Below, one piece after another: positions 48,093-56,681 of a DNA stretch of 64,000 bases. This DNA comes from Nocardioides sp. Root190. Lineage in GTDB: Bacteria; Actinomycetota; Actinomycetes; Propionibacteriales; Nocardioidaceae. Within the stretch, counting starts at the first letter, position 1. Each line of letters opens with the position of its first letter. The notes beneath the pieces were generated by a model. It was not told the origin of the DNA and did no database searches. It worked only from the letters and a program-made list of their open reading frames with translations. The stretch is from positions 1 to 64,000 of the forward strand of contig NZ_LMIA01000001.1 of NCBI RefSeq assembly GCF_001428565.1. The letters run 5' to 3'. A program made the translations under genes and the position numbers.

Positions 48093-48851
48093 ATGAGTGC
48101 ACTGCAGGACAAGGTCGCGATCGTCACCGGCGCCGGACAGGGGGTCGGCCAGGGCATCGCGCTGGCCCTCGCGTCCGAGGGTGTCTCGGTCGCCGTCGTG
48201 GGCCGGACCGTCGCCAAGCTGGAGTCGACGTGCGAGCTGCTGCGCGAACGCGGCGTGCGCGCCGAGGCGTACTCCGTCGACCTCCTCGACACCGACGCCA
48301 TCGCGCCCCTGGTGGAACAGGTGGTCAGCGACTTCGGACGGCTCGACGTGCTGGTCAACAACGCCTACGACGGCGTGATGATGCCGCTGCTCGACATGAG
48401 CCTGAAGAATTTCACCAAGGGCTTCGTCTCCGGTCCCTTCGCCGCGTTCGCCTTCATGCAGGCCGCCCACCCCCACCTCGTCGCCGCCGGTGGCGGTTCG
48501 ATCGTCAACCTCGTGACGTCGGCGATGGTGCGCTGGGACCCCACGAACTACGGCGGGTACGCCGCCGCCAAGACCGCGCTCCGCTCGCTGACCCGCACCG
48601 CCGCCGTCGAATGGGCACCTGACGGGATCCGAGTGAACTCGATCGCACCCCACGCCCTGTCCCCCGGCCTGAAGTGGTGGACCGAGACGCACCCGGAGGA
48701 GGCGGCAGAGTTCGTCGCCGCGATCCCGATGAAGCGGATCGGTGACCCCGAGGCGGACATCGGTCGTGCCGTCGTCGCGCTGGTCGGTCCGGACCTGGCG
48801 TACCTGACCGGGGCGACGATTCCGCTTGATGGGGGGCAGGCTCACTTCTGA
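48093..48851 (+). CDS. Short-chain dehydrogenase/reductase
   Basis: This 252-residue SDR has the cofactor motif VAIVTGAGQGVGQGIALALA, NNAYDG, active-site Ser in SIVNLVTSAMVRW, and YGGYAAAKTALRSL (Y and K). The C-terminus YLTGATIPLDGGQAHF is typical of FabG-like or hydroxysteroid SDRs. It diverges from the ligase operon with a 100-bp gap and ends against an inverted-repeat terminator. Confidence 0.92.
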   Translation: MSALQDKVAIVTGAGQGVGQGIALALASEGVSVAVVGRTVAKLESTCELLRERGVRAEAYSVDLLDTDAIAPLVEQVVSDFGRLDVLVNNAYDGVMMPLLDMSLKNFTKGFVSGPFAAFAFMQAAHPHLVAAGGGSIVNLVTSAMVRWDPTNYGGYAAAKTALRSLTRTAAVEWAPDGIRVNSIAPHALSPGLKWWTETHPEEAAEFVAAIPMKRIGDPEADIGRAVVALVGPDLAYLTGATIPLDGGQAHF

Positions 48852-48880
48852 GGGGGGTGCCGGTGGGCGGGCAGGCCGGC

Positions 48881-48996
48881 GGCAGTTTCACCGCTTAGGC
48901 GGTGAAACTGCCGAACTGGGCACACAGAACTGCCTCTGGGCACACGGAGTTTCATGCGCCCAGAGGCAGTTTCACCGCTTAGGCGGTGAAACTGCC
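48881..48996. repeat. Twin perfect hairpins between convergent SDR genes
   Basis: GGCAGTTTCACCGC-TTAG-GCGGTGAAACTGCC (14-bp stem) occurs identically at 48881-48912 and 48965-48996. Between them TGCCTCTGGGC (48931-48941) pairs with GCCCAGAGGCA (48958-48968). The second hairpin encodes the last residues and the stop of the leftward SDR. It probably acts as a bidirectional terminator and looks like a repeat element. Confidence 0.92.
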
Positions 48997-49758
48997 ACAG
49001 GTCACCACTTCAGCCCCACCATCGACAAACACGACCTGGCCGGCCATGTGACTGTTCTCGGGCGCGAGGAGCCACAACAGCGCGTGCCCGATCACCTCAG
49101 GCGGGGCGTAGCCGTTGAGCGGCATCGGGACGGCGGCGTCCATGACCGATTTCCACTGCGGGTTGGAGACGAGCTCCGCCGTCATCGGGGTGAGTACGAC
49201 GCCGGGCGCGATCGCGTTGACCGCGATGCCTGCTCCGGCGAACTCTGGGGAGACCGCCGCCCGGCGCAGCCAGCGGTTCAGCGCGGTCTTCGTGGAGGCG
49301 TAGATCTCGTGCGGGCGACCCTCTGCGACGGCGGCCTCGGCGAGGAGGAGGGCGTCGGGCTCGGTGCCGGCCAGGCAGGCCTCGACGAGCGCAGCGTCGC
49401 TGGGCTGGGTGGAGGAGATCGAGCTGACCAGGGCGACCCGCGGGGCGGTGGAACGGGCCAGGTGGGGCTGGAGGCCGGCGACGAGGTCGACGGTGCCGAA
49501 GTAGTTGACGCTGACCTGGGGCGCACCGGCGCGGCTCAGGCCGGCGCAGGTGACCAGGCCGTCGAGCGGCTCCTCACCCAGGAGCGCGGCGATGCCCTCC
49601 ACGGCAGCGGCGCGACCGGCGGGGGTCGACAGGTCGGCGCACACCTCGACGTCGGACAGGTCCACGCCGATCACCCGGTCGCCACGCTCGCGGAGCAGCG
49701 CGGCGGTGGCCGAGCCGATGCCCGAGGCCTCGCCGGTGACGACGACGGTGCGGCTCAT
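48979..49758 (-). CDS. Short-chain dehydrogenase/reductase, hydroxysteroid-dehydrogenase-like
   Basis: This 259-residue SDR has TVVVTGEASGIGSATAALLR, VTCAGLS, SSISST, a long insert (AALVEACLAGTEPDALLLAE) before the catalytic YASTKTALNRWLRR, and IAVNAIAPGVVLTPMT. The insert before the Tyr is like 3-alpha-hydroxysteroid dehydrogenase/carbonyl reductases. The C-terminal CGSFTA and stop are encoded by the hairpin repeat. Its start overlaps the TetR gene stop (ATGA). Confidence 0.9.
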   Translation of the reverse strand: MSRTVVVTGEASGIGSATAALLRERGDRVIGVDLSDVEVCADLSTPAGRAAAVEGIAALLGEEPLDGLVTCAGLSRAGAPQVSVNYFGTVDLVAGLQPHLARSTAPRVALVSSISSTQPSDAALVEACLAGTEPDALLLAEAAVAEGRPHEIYASTKTALNRWLRRAAVSPEFAGAGIAVNAIAPGVVLTPMTAELVSNPQWKSVMDAAVPMPLNGYAPPEVIGHALLWLLAPENSHMAGQVVFVDGGAEVVTCGSFTA

Positions 49759-50378
49759 GCGCGGTCCCCCTGGTCGTAGCGCGGTCCGAGGAGCAGGAGG
49801 GCCGCGAGCCGCACGTCCTCGTCGGCCTGTTCCATGGTGATCACGCCGTTGAGCACGGACACCAGTACGCCGTACCAGGTCTGCTCGACGATCCGGACCA
49901 TCCGGAAGTCCTGGTCCTCGGCAGCGCCGACGCCGACACCGAGGGCGTCGAGCAGCACCCGGTGGAAGGCGGCATTGGCCTCGGTGTACTCACGGCCGCC
50001 CTTCAGCTGGGCAGCGTTGTTGGCCTGCAGCATCGCGGTGGCCAGCTGGGGACGCACGAGCATCCGGTGGCCGGCGGCGATGAGGATGTCGGCGACCGCG
50101 TCGGCATGAGTACCGGTCGACACCACGGCGGGCGTCTCGCCGAGCCGCTGGATCTGGCTGTGCAGGACGCCGACGAAGAGGTCCGTCTTGGACGGGAAGT
50201 AGCGGTAGAGGGTGGCGATCGCGACGCCGGCCTCCTTGGCCACGTCGTTCATCTGCATCCGCTCGAGCCCGTGCTCGGCGCCGAGCTTGCTGGCGGCCTT
50301 GAGGATCCGCTGGTAGCGGTCCTTCTGATCGGCCGACGTGGGCTCGGCGGGCTGCCTGGCCTCGGCGATTCTCGGCAC
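49755..50378 (-). CDS. TetR family transcriptional regulator
   Basis: This is a 207-residue repressor. The N-terminal helix-turn-helix is QRILKAASKLGAEHGLERMQ, then VAKEAGVAIATLYRYFPSKT. The rest is the ligand domain. GTG 50378 has AGGAG upstream and starts VPRIAEARQ; an ATG at 50426 is less likely. It diverges from kshA, which it may control through the inverted repeat at 50447-50478, and is coupled to the SDR gene downstream. Confidence 0.92.
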   Translation of the reverse strand: MPRIAEARQPAEPTSADQKDRYQRILKAASKLGAEHGLERMQMNDVAKEAGVAIATLYRYFPSKTDLFVGVLHSQIQRLGETPAVVSTGTHADAVADILIAAGHRMLVRPQLATAMLQANNAAQLKGGREYTEANAAFHRVLLDALGVGVGAAEDQDFRMVRIVEQTWYGVLVSVLNGVITMEQADEDVRLAALLLLGPRYDQGDRA

Positions 50379-50446
50379 GCGTGCTCCTGGTGTGGTCGTG
50401 GGCCCGAGTGCCGGACCGGTGACCATCCTGTGCCGGGTGCACCTCG

Positions 50447-50478
50447 AGGTCCCTGCAGGCTACCGCTCAGTGGGACCT
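50447..50478. promoter_or_regulatory. Inverted repeat in the TetR-kshA divergent region
   Basis: AGGTCCC (50447-50453) and GGGACCT (50472-50478) form a dyad with an 18-nt spacer, about 40 bp before kshA and 70 bp before the TetR gene. It is a candidate operator. Confidence 0.4.
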
Positions 50479-50518
50479 GTCCGGCCGTGACCGCGCCTGC
50501 CGTCACAGACTCGGAACC

Positions 50519-51652
50519 ATGACGCGCAACGACGACATCCGGCACATCGAGGTGGACGCAGGCCCGCGACGGTTCGCCCGCGGCTGGCACTGCCTCGGCC
50601 TCGCCAGCGATCTCGCCGACGGCACCCCGCACCAGGTCAACGCGTTCGGGCAGAAGCTCGTCGTGTTCGCCGGCGAGGACGGCACCATCAGCGTGCTCGA
50701 CGCCTACTGCCGCCACATGGGTGGCGATCTCTCCCAGGGTCAGGTCAAGGGCAACGAGATCGCCTGCCCCTTCCACGACTGGCGGTGGGGAGGCGACGGC
50801 CGCTGCAAGCAGATCCCCTATGCACGGCGGGTTCCGCTGCGCGCGCGTACGGCGTCGTGGCCGACGCTGGTGCAGGACGGCATGCTCTTCGTCTGGAACG
50901 ACCCCGAGGGCAACCCGCCTCCGGCCGACGTCACGATCCCCCGCATCCCGCAGGTCGAGGACGACCGCTGGACCGACTGGATCTGGTACGAGACGGTCAT
51001 CGAGGGCGCCAACTGCCGCGAGATCGTCGACAACGTCGTGGACATGGCGCACTTCTTCTACATCCACTACTCGTTCCCGACGTACTTCAAGAACGTCTTC
51101 GAGGGCACCACCGCCCACCAGTACATGAACGGCGACGGCCGCGACGACGTACGTCCCCCGACGCCGTCGAAGAACAACCCGACGGTCCTCGGCACCACCA
51201 GCGTCGCGGCGTACCACGGCCCGAGCTTCATGATCGACGAGGTGACCTACCACTACGAGGACCTCGACGTGGACACGATCCTGATCAACTGCCACTACCC
51301 GATCGACGAGAACTCCTTCGTTCTGCAGTACGGGATCATCGTGGAGAAGAAGGACGGCATCTCCGACGAGGACGCCGAGCTGATGGCCGCGAAGACCGGC
51401 AAGTTCATCAAGTACGGCTTCGAGCAGGACGTCGCGATCTGGAAGAGCAAGGCCCGCATCGACAACCCCCTTCTGTGCGAGGAGGACGGCCCCGTCTACC
51501 AGCTGCGCCGGTGGTACCAGCAGTTCTACGTCGACGCGGCCGAGGTGACGCCCGAGATGACCGACCGCTTCGAGTTCGAGATCGACACCACCCGGCCCAA
51601 CGAGGCCTGGCGCGCAGAGGTCGAGAAGAACCTGGCGGCCCGGCAGTCGTGA
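50519..51652 (+). CDS. kshA: 3-ketosteroid 9-alpha-monooxygenase, oxygenase subunit KshA
   Basis: KshA hydroxylates C9 of 3-ketosteroids, leading to ring B opening. The 377-residue product has the Rieske site C64-x-H66 (DAYCRHMGG) and C83-x2-H86 (IACPFHDWRW), and the mononuclear iron ligands D174, H177 and H182 in IVDNVVDMAHFFYIHYSFPT. The run PTYFKNVFEGTTAHQYM agrees with actinobacterial KshA. The reductase KshB is not in the window. GTGA overlap with the next gene. Confidence 0.93.
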   Translation: MTRNDDIRHIEVDAGPRRFARGWHCLGLASDLADGTPHQVNAFGQKLVVFAGEDGTISVLDAYCRHMGGDLSQGQVKGNEIACPFHDWRWGGDGRCKQIPYARRVPLRARTASWPTLVQDGMLFVWNDPEGNPPPADVTIPRIPQVEDDRWTDWIWYETVIEGANCREIVDNVVDMAHFFYIHYSFPTYFKNVFEGTTAHQYMNGDGRDDVRPPTPSKNNPTVLGTTSVAAYHGPSFMIDEVTYHYEDLDVDTILINCHYPIDENSFVLQYGIIVEKKDGISDEDAELMAAKTGKFIKYGFEQDVAIWKSKARIDNPLLCEEDGPVYQLRRWYQQFYVDAAEVTPEMTDRFEFEIDTTRPNEAWRAEVEKNLAARQS

Positions 51653-51957
51653 GCCGGCCCGACGTGCGTCTCGAGACCGCGCCGATGCAGCCCGTCGAGT
51701 GCGGGGCGTGCGGGGCGCAGGTGGAGGCGCGCAAGAGCAGCTGGGACCAGTCGACCGTGCAGTGGACGGCCGCGGCGCTGGAGCGGTGCGAGGAACGCCG
51801 GACCCCGATCGAACCGTCGGAGCGCCGCAACCGCCCCAACCGCACTGCGTTCGCCGGTTGCTCCGCCCTGCGCGCCTCGGTCCGGGAAGCCGCAGTACGA
51901 GGCACCCTCACCGTGACCGACGACGAACCCCTCAAGACGAACCCGGAGGCACACTGA
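51649..51957 (+). CDS. Small four-cysteine protein coupled to kshA
   Basis: This 102-residue protein starts at a GTG overlapping the kshA stop. It has CGAC near the N-terminus (C18, C21), C47 and C71, with KSSWDQSTVQW and FAGCSALRAS between. The Cys spacing could bind zinc or iron. I do not recognise a named family. Translational coupling to the oxygenase suggests an accessory role (assembly or electron transfer), which is inference. The next SDR gene begins 1 nt after its stop. Confidence 0.75.
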   Translation: MSRPDVRLETAPMQPVECGACGAQVEARKSSWDQSTVQWTAAALERCEERRTPIEPSERRNRPNRTAFAGCSALRASVREAAVRGTLTVTDDEPLKTNPEAH

Positions 51958-51958
51958 C

Positions 51959-52750
51959 GTGAACGACCTGACCCCCTACGGCCCGTGGGCCGTCATCGCC
52001 GGCGGTTCCGAGGGCGTCGGCGCCGAGTTCGCCCGTGAGCTGGCCGGCGCCGGGATCAACCTGGTCCTGGTGGCCCGCAAGCCCGGACCGCTCGAGGAGA
52101 CCGCGGCGACCGTCCGCGCGCTCGGTGTCGAGGTGCGGACCGTGGCAGCCGATCTCACCGACCCGGCCGCGATCGCGTCGATCACCACCGCCACCGCCGA
52201 TGTCGAGGTCGGGCTGCTGGTCTACAACGCCGGCGCCAACAGCTACGGCCGCCGGTTCACCGACGGCGAGCTGCCCGGCTTCCAGAGCGTCATCGACCTC
52301 AACATCACCGCCATGCTGGGGTTGACCCACCACTACGCGGGACCGATGAAGGCGCGAGGCCGCGGCGGGATCCTGCTGGTCGGCTCGCTCGCCGGCTACG
52401 TCGGCACCTCGACCGAGGGCATCTACGGCGGCGTGAAGGCCTTCGGCCGGATCTTCGCCGAGGGCCTGTGGGCGGAGCTGCGGGAGTACGACGTGCACGT
52501 CCTCGAGCTCGTGCTCGGCGTGACTCGCACCCCCGCGATGGAGCGGGCCGGCCTCAACTTCGACGTCCCCGGCATGCACGTCTCCGAGCCCGCCGACGTC
52601 GCCCGCGAGGGCCTGGCCGCACTTCCTGACGGACCGGTGCACGTGATCAGTGGCAACGAGCGGCTGATCGAGATGCGCTGCAGCACGGACCGGGCCCGCC
52701 TGGTCGCCGGCACCGAGAAGGTCATGCGCGCGCTGGTGCCGCACGCCTGA
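51959..52750 (+). CDS. Short-chain dehydrogenase/reductase
   Basis: This 263-residue SDR has WAVIAGGSEGVGAEFARELA, DVEVGLLVYNAGANSYG, LVGSLAGYVGTSTEGIYGGV with catalytic Tyr and the lysine in VKAFGRIFAEGL, and the C-terminal ELVLGVTRTPAMER. The glycine motif is A-GG-S-EG-VG, a variant. It is downstream of kshA in the same unit; the substrate is unknown. Confidence 0.9.
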   Translation: MNDLTPYGPWAVIAGGSEGVGAEFARELAGAGINLVLVARKPGPLEETAATVRALGVEVRTVAADLTDPAAIASITTATADVEVGLLVYNAGANSYGRRFTDGELPGFQSVIDLNITAMLGLTHHYAGPMKARGRGGILLVGSLAGYVGTSTEGIYGGVKAFGRIFAEGLWAELREYDVHVLELVLGVTRTPAMERAGLNFDVPGMHVSEPADVAREGLAALPDGPVHVISGNERLIEMRCSTDRARLVAGTEKVMRALVPHA

Positions 52751-52808
52751 GCGATCCGCCCGATGGTCGAGGTGTGACGAGCACCCGCCACCGCCCCTCA
52801 GTCGACCC

Positions 52809-53657
52809 TCAGTCGACGACGTGCAGCCGCCGGTTCCGGACGTCGGCCTCGGGGAACAGGTCCTCGGAGATGCGCCGGGTCGCGTCGACCACCAGCGGGG
52901 CGACCCGCTCGAGCGCCGTACCTGCCGCGGCCACGATGGAGATCGCACCCACGGGACCGCGCGGTCCACGGACGGCAGCCGCCACGCAGGCGATCTCGGG
53001 GAAGCACTCGCCGCGTTCGAGGGCCAGGCCGCTGCGCATCCGGATCCGGGCGAGCTCGCCGTGCAGGACGTCGAGCTCGGAGATGGTCGCGGGCGTGCGC
53101 GACGGCAGCTGGTCGCCGACCAGCTCGTCGACGTGCTCGGGCTCGAGCCAGGCGAGCAGGGCCTTGCCGAGCCCGGTGCAGTGGGCCGGCGCCGAGCCCC
53201 CGACCCGGGAGGGCACGGAGGTGGCGAACCGGCCACCGAGCTTGTCGAGGTAGCGGACCCGGCTGCCGTCGAGGACGCCGAGGTGCACCACGGCGCCGGT
53301 GCGGAGCAGCAGGTCGTGGAGGTAGGGGGACGCCGCGGAGCGCAGGTCCGCGTGGTCGTCGGCCCCGCCGCCGAGGTCGAGCGAGCGACGGCCCAGGCCG
53401 TAGCCGCTCACGGAGTGGTCCAGCCAGGTCAGCCGGACCAGCTGGTCCAGGATCCGGTGCGCGGTGGAGCGCGGCAGCTGCGTGGTCCGGGCGATCTCCT
53501 CGAGCGTCAGCCACGTCTCGCGGCTGGCGAAGAGATCGAGGATGAGCGTCATCCGCTCGACCATCGAAGGCGGCAGGTTGCGCTGGGACTCGCCCTGCGC
53601 ACCATCTGCTGCAACGCCTGTCGCGACGTCTGCCTGCTCCATCGTGAGCGCCGACAT
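52809..53657 (-). CDS. IclR family transcriptional regulator
   Basis: This 282-residue regulator has a winged helix (LTLEEIARTTQLPRSTAHRI, then LDQLVRLTWLDH) and an IclR ligand domain (GAVVHLGVLDGSRVRYLDKL; CTGLGKALLAWL; PRGPVGAISIVA). GGGAGGAA precedes ATG 53657. It diverges from the LLM-SnoaL-SDR operon and probably controls it through the two repeats at 53680-53751. Confidence 0.93.
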   Translation of the reverse strand: MSALTMEQADVATGVAADGAQGESQRNLPPSMVERMTLILDLFASRETWLTLEEIARTTQLPRSTAHRILDQLVRLTWLDHSVSGYGLGRRSLDLGGGADDHADLRSAASPYLHDLLLRTGAVVHLGVLDGSRVRYLDKLGGRFATSVPSRVGGSAPAHCTGLGKALLAWLEPEHVDELVGDQLPSRTPATISELDVLHGELARIRMRSGLALERGECFPEIACVAAAVRGPRGPVGAISIVAAAGTALERVAPLVVDATRRISEDLFPEADVRNRRLHVVD

Positions 53658-53679
53658 GGTTCCTCCCTCGGACCCAGAA

Positions 53680-53751
53680 CTGAAATGAATTCTGGTGACG
53701 ACCGTAACACCGGGATCGACGCCCGGGAAGACCATTTCTGAAATTCATTCT
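53680..53751. promoter_or_regulatory. Two direct repeats, candidate IclR operators
   Basis: CTGAAATGAATTCT (53680-53693) and CTGAAATTCATTCT (53738-53751) share 12 of 14 bases and stand out as AT-rich in this GC-rich region. They lie between the IclR gene and the operon starting at 53839. Confidence 0.6.
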
Positions 53752-53838
53752 ACTTCCGCTGATCGGGACCGAACCCTCCCCCGACCACCTCGCGACCGCT
53801 TGGATGGGACCCCGGCACGCCACCTCGAGGAGCACCCC

Positions 53839-54693
53839 TTGCGCATCGGCATCACCAGCCCGATCGTCACCGCCCTGCCCGGCCACTTCGGCGCATGGGA
53901 GCGGTCCGCAGGCATCGAGGACCTGGTCCGGATCGCCGAGACGGCGGACCGGCTCGGCTTCGACCACCTCACCTGCTCCGAGCACGTCGCCGTACCCGTC
54001 GAGATCGCCGAGCAGCGCGGCGGGACGTACTGGGACCCGCTCGCCACCCTCAGCTACCTCGCCGCCCGCACCACCCGGATCCGCCTGGTCACCCAGGTCC
54101 TCGTGCTCGGCTACCACCACCCCCTGGAGATCGCGAAGCGCTTCGGGACACTCGACCTGATCAGTGGCGGTCGCCTGGTTCTCGGCCTCGGCGTCGGCTC
54201 GATCGAGGAGGAGTTCGACCTCCTCGGCGCGCAGTACGCCGGTCGGGGCGCCGTCGCCGACGACGCCCTCGCAGCGCTCCGCGCGAGCCTCGGCGAGCGG
54301 CTGCCGTCGTACGACGGCCCGCACTTCTCGTTCGAGGGCCTGGTCGTCGAACCCCATGCCGTCCAGGACCGGGTGCCGTTCTGGATCGGCGGCTACACGC
54401 CCCGCAGCCTGCGTCGGGCTCGCGAGCACGGTGACGGGTGGGTGCCGTTCGGGCTCCCCCACGACCGGCTCCGGGCGATGCTCGACGAGGCGCCGCTGCC
54501 CGAGGGCTTCGAGGTCATCCTCGGCGCCGGGCGGCCGGTCGACCCCCTCGGCGATCCCGACCGGACCCGTCGCGCCGTCGCCCGCACCCGCGCGGCCGGC
54601 GCGAGTGTCGTCAACGTGCACGTGCATGCCGAGTCGGCCACCCACTACGTCGAGCAGCTCGAGGCCCTGGCTGCCCTGGAGGAGGAACGATGA
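53839..54693 (+). CDS. LLM class flavin/F420-dependent oxidoreductase
   Basis: This 284-residue luciferase-like enzyme has MRIGITSPIV, EDLVRIAETADRLGFDHLTC, TTRIRLVTQVLVLGYHHPLE and LDLISGGRLVLGLGVGSIEE. The last segments are the core of F420-dependent LLM enzymes. It starts at TTG 53839 with GAGGAG upstream. It overlaps the SnoaL-like gene by ATGA. It may reduce or oxidise a steroid or terpenoid intermediate. Confidence 0.9.
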   Translation: MRIGITSPIVTALPGHFGAWERSAGIEDLVRIAETADRLGFDHLTCSEHVAVPVEIAEQRGGTYWDPLATLSYLAARTTRIRLVTQVLVLGYHHPLEIAKRFGTLDLISGGRLVLGLGVGSIEEEFDLLGAQYAGRGAVADDALAALRASLGERLPSYDGPHFSFEGLVVEPHAVQDRVPFWIGGYTPRSLRRAREHGDGWVPFGLPHDRLRAMLDEAPLPEGFEVILGAGRPVDPLGDPDRTRRAVARTRAAGASVVNVHVHAESATHYVEQLEALAALEEER

Positions 54694-55172
54694 GCGACAC
54701 CGCGAACCGGATCGCAGCACTGGAGGCCCGACTCGCGCGCCTCGAGGACGAGCACGCCATCGCCCAGCTGGTCGCGTCCTACGGCCCCCTCGTCGATGCG
54801 GGCGAGGCCGACCGGGTCGCGGACCTCTGGACCGAGGACGGCGTGTACGACGTGGAGGAGTTCCACATGGCCAGCCGCGCCGACGTCGCGGCGATGGTCC
54901 GCTCCGACGCGCACCAGGGCCTGATCGGCACCGGTTGCAGTCACTTCCTCGGCCCGGCCCACGTCACCGTCGACGGCGATCGCGCCGTCGCCGTGTGCGA
55001 GTCCGTGCTGCTCGTGCGTCACAACGGCCGGGTCCTACCGGCCCGGATCGGCGCCAACCACTTCGAGCTCGTCCGCACCCCCGACGGCTGGCGCACCACC
55101 CGTCGTACGACCCGCGGCCTCGACGGCAGCCCCGAGACGCACGCCCTGCTCGCCCGGCTCGGCAGCGCATGA
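54690..55172 (+). CDS. SnoaL-like (NTF2-fold) protein
   Basis: This 160-residue NTF2-fold protein starts with a helix (NRIAALEARLARLEDEHAIA), then YGPLVDAGEADRVADLWTED and CSHFLGPAHVTVDGDRAVAV. Such proteins include delta-5-3-ketosteroid isomerases, dehydratases and scaffold proteins. The pattern fits the SnoaL_4 type. ATG 54690 overlaps the LLM gene stop and its own stop overlaps the SDR gene. Confidence 0.87.
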   Translation: MSDTANRIAALEARLARLEDEHAIAQLVASYGPLVDAGEADRVADLWTEDGVYDVEEFHMASRADVAAMVRSDAHQGLIGTGCSHFLGPAHVTVDGDRAVAVCESVLLVRHNGRVLPARIGANHFELVRTPDGWRTTRRTTRGLDGSPETHALLARLGSA

Positions 55173-55948
55173 GCACCGGCCGGCTCGCCGGGCGCGTGGC
55201 CGTCGTCACCGGCGGCGCTGACGGCATCGGAGCCGGGGTGGCACGTGCCTTCGCCGCCGAGGGAGCCACGGTCCTCGTCGCGGACGTCGACGTCGAGCAG
55301 GGGCGAGCGGTGGCCGAGGAGATCGGCGGCAGCTTCCTGTCCGTCGACGTCACCGACCGCACCCAGGTCGAGACGATGGTGCGTACTGCTGTCGAGGACC
55401 TCGGCGGCATCGACGTCCTCGTCAACAACGCGTGGGGCTCCGGCAACGTCGGCCGGGTCGAGAACAAGACCGACGCGATGATCGAGCGCGGCCTGGCGAT
55501 GGGCTTCTACGGCCCGTTCTGGGCGATGCGCGCGGCCTTCCCGCACATGTCGGCCGCCGGCTGGGGCCGCGTGATCAACATGTGCAGCCTCAACGGGGTC
55601 AACGCCCACGTCGGGACACTGGAGTACAACGCCGCCAAGGAGGCGCTGCGCACGATGACGCGCACGGCGGCCCGCGAATGGGCGCCGACCGGCGTGGTCG
55701 TCAACGCCATCTGTCCCGGTGCGCGCAGCGCAGCCTTCCGCCGGATCACCGCCACCCACCCGGAGATCGCGGCGACCGCCGACGCCGCCAACCCGATGGG
55801 ACGGCTCGGCGACCCGCTGACCGACATCGCCCCCGTCGCGGTCTTCCTCGCCTCCGAGGACTGTCGGTACCTGACCGGTAACACGTTGTACGCCGACGGA
55901 GGCGCCCACATCAACGGGGTGGCCTGGGCTCCGGAGCTCCCGGACTGA
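55169..55948 (+). CDS. Short-chain dehydrogenase/reductase
   Basis: This 259-residue SDR has VAVVTGGADGIGAGVARAFA, VLVNNAWGSGNVG, NMCSLNGVNAHVGTLEYNAA (Ser, Tyr) with Lys in AAKEALRTMT, and YLTGNTLYADGGAHING. It is third gene of the LLM-SnoaL-SDR operon. The Cys near the catalytic Ser (MCSLNG) is a variant. It faces a convergent SnoaL-like gene 9 nt on. Confidence 0.91.
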   Translation: MSTGRLAGRVAVVTGGADGIGAGVARAFAAEGATVLVADVDVEQGRAVAEEIGGSFLSVDVTDRTQVETMVRTAVEDLGGIDVLVNNAWGSGNVGRVENKTDAMIERGLAMGFYGPFWAMRAAFPHMSAAGWGRVINMCSLNGVNAHVGTLEYNAAKEALRTMTRTAAREWAPTGVVVNAICPGARSAAFRRITATHPEIAATADAANPMGRLGDPLTDIAPVAVFLASEDCRYLTGNTLYADGGAHINGVAWAPELPD

Positions 55949-55957
55949 CCACCCCCG

Positions 55958-56422
55958 TCAGAAGCGCGAGCGCACCTCAGGTCCGTGCACCTTGATCCCG
56001 CCCGGCTCGTCGAGGTTCCAGGTGAGCTCGAAGGTGCGTCGGTAGCCGGTGTGCTGGATGCGCCACTCGTCGTCGGTGCGCACGTAGCGGTCGGAGTAGA
56101 TGGCCCCACCCTCGAGGGCGAACCGGAAGGCGTCGACGATCACCTTGTCATGGAGGTACCAGGTCGCCGTGGCGCGGTCGGGATCGTCGAGGTCGACGTC
56201 GATCTCCGGGTGGTGTGCCTGGTGCATCGTCAGCACGCCCTCGCCCATGTTGGCGCGCATGTAGTCGACCAGGGCGACGGGCTCCTCGAAGGCCAGGCCG
56301 TTGTAGTCGGCCGTCGCGTCCGGCGCGAAGCAGGAGGCGAAGTCCTCCCACTGCTTGGTGTCCAGGCAGCGGAGGTAGCGGTACTTGAGTCGGGTGATGG
56401 CCGCGATGTCGTCGTACGTCAT
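55958..56422 (-). CDS. SnoaL-like (NTF2-fold) protein
   Basis: This 154-residue NTF2-fold protein starts with DDIAAITRLKYRYLRCLDTK and has WEDFASCFAPDATADYNGLA and DDEWRIQHTGYRRTFELTW. It is the typical SnoaL_4 pattern (EIxxLKYRYxRCLDxxxWxxFxxxF) often found in steroid and aromatic catabolism clusters, enzymatic role unknown. The upstream gap to 56681 (259 bp) has no evident gene. Confidence 0.88.
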   Translation of the reverse strand: MTYDDIAAITRLKYRYLRCLDTKQWEDFASCFAPDATADYNGLAFEEPVALVDYMRANMGEGVLTMHQAHHPEIDVDLDDPDRATATWYLHDKVIVDAFRFALEGGAIYSDRYVRTDDEWRIQHTGYRRTFELTWNLDEPGGIKVHGPEVRSRF

Positions 56423-56681
56423 GGCCGCGAGGCTAGGTCGGCGCAGCCCTGCGTCGCGGAGGTCGTGCCGCTGTCCGGGACTGCGGCATCAACTCAGGTC
56501 ATCGACCATCCAGAAGGCGAGCAGCGTGGTGGTGCCCAGGGGTTCCCGACCGGCACCCGCCACGGTCGGTCGGCCTCCTTCGAGAGTGGGAGCACTGCTC
56601 ATCGCGCCAGCGTGCCACGCGGGGTCCGGTACGGCGACGGATTCGCCGAACGCGCCCCGCTACGGTTCGGACGTGGCCACC

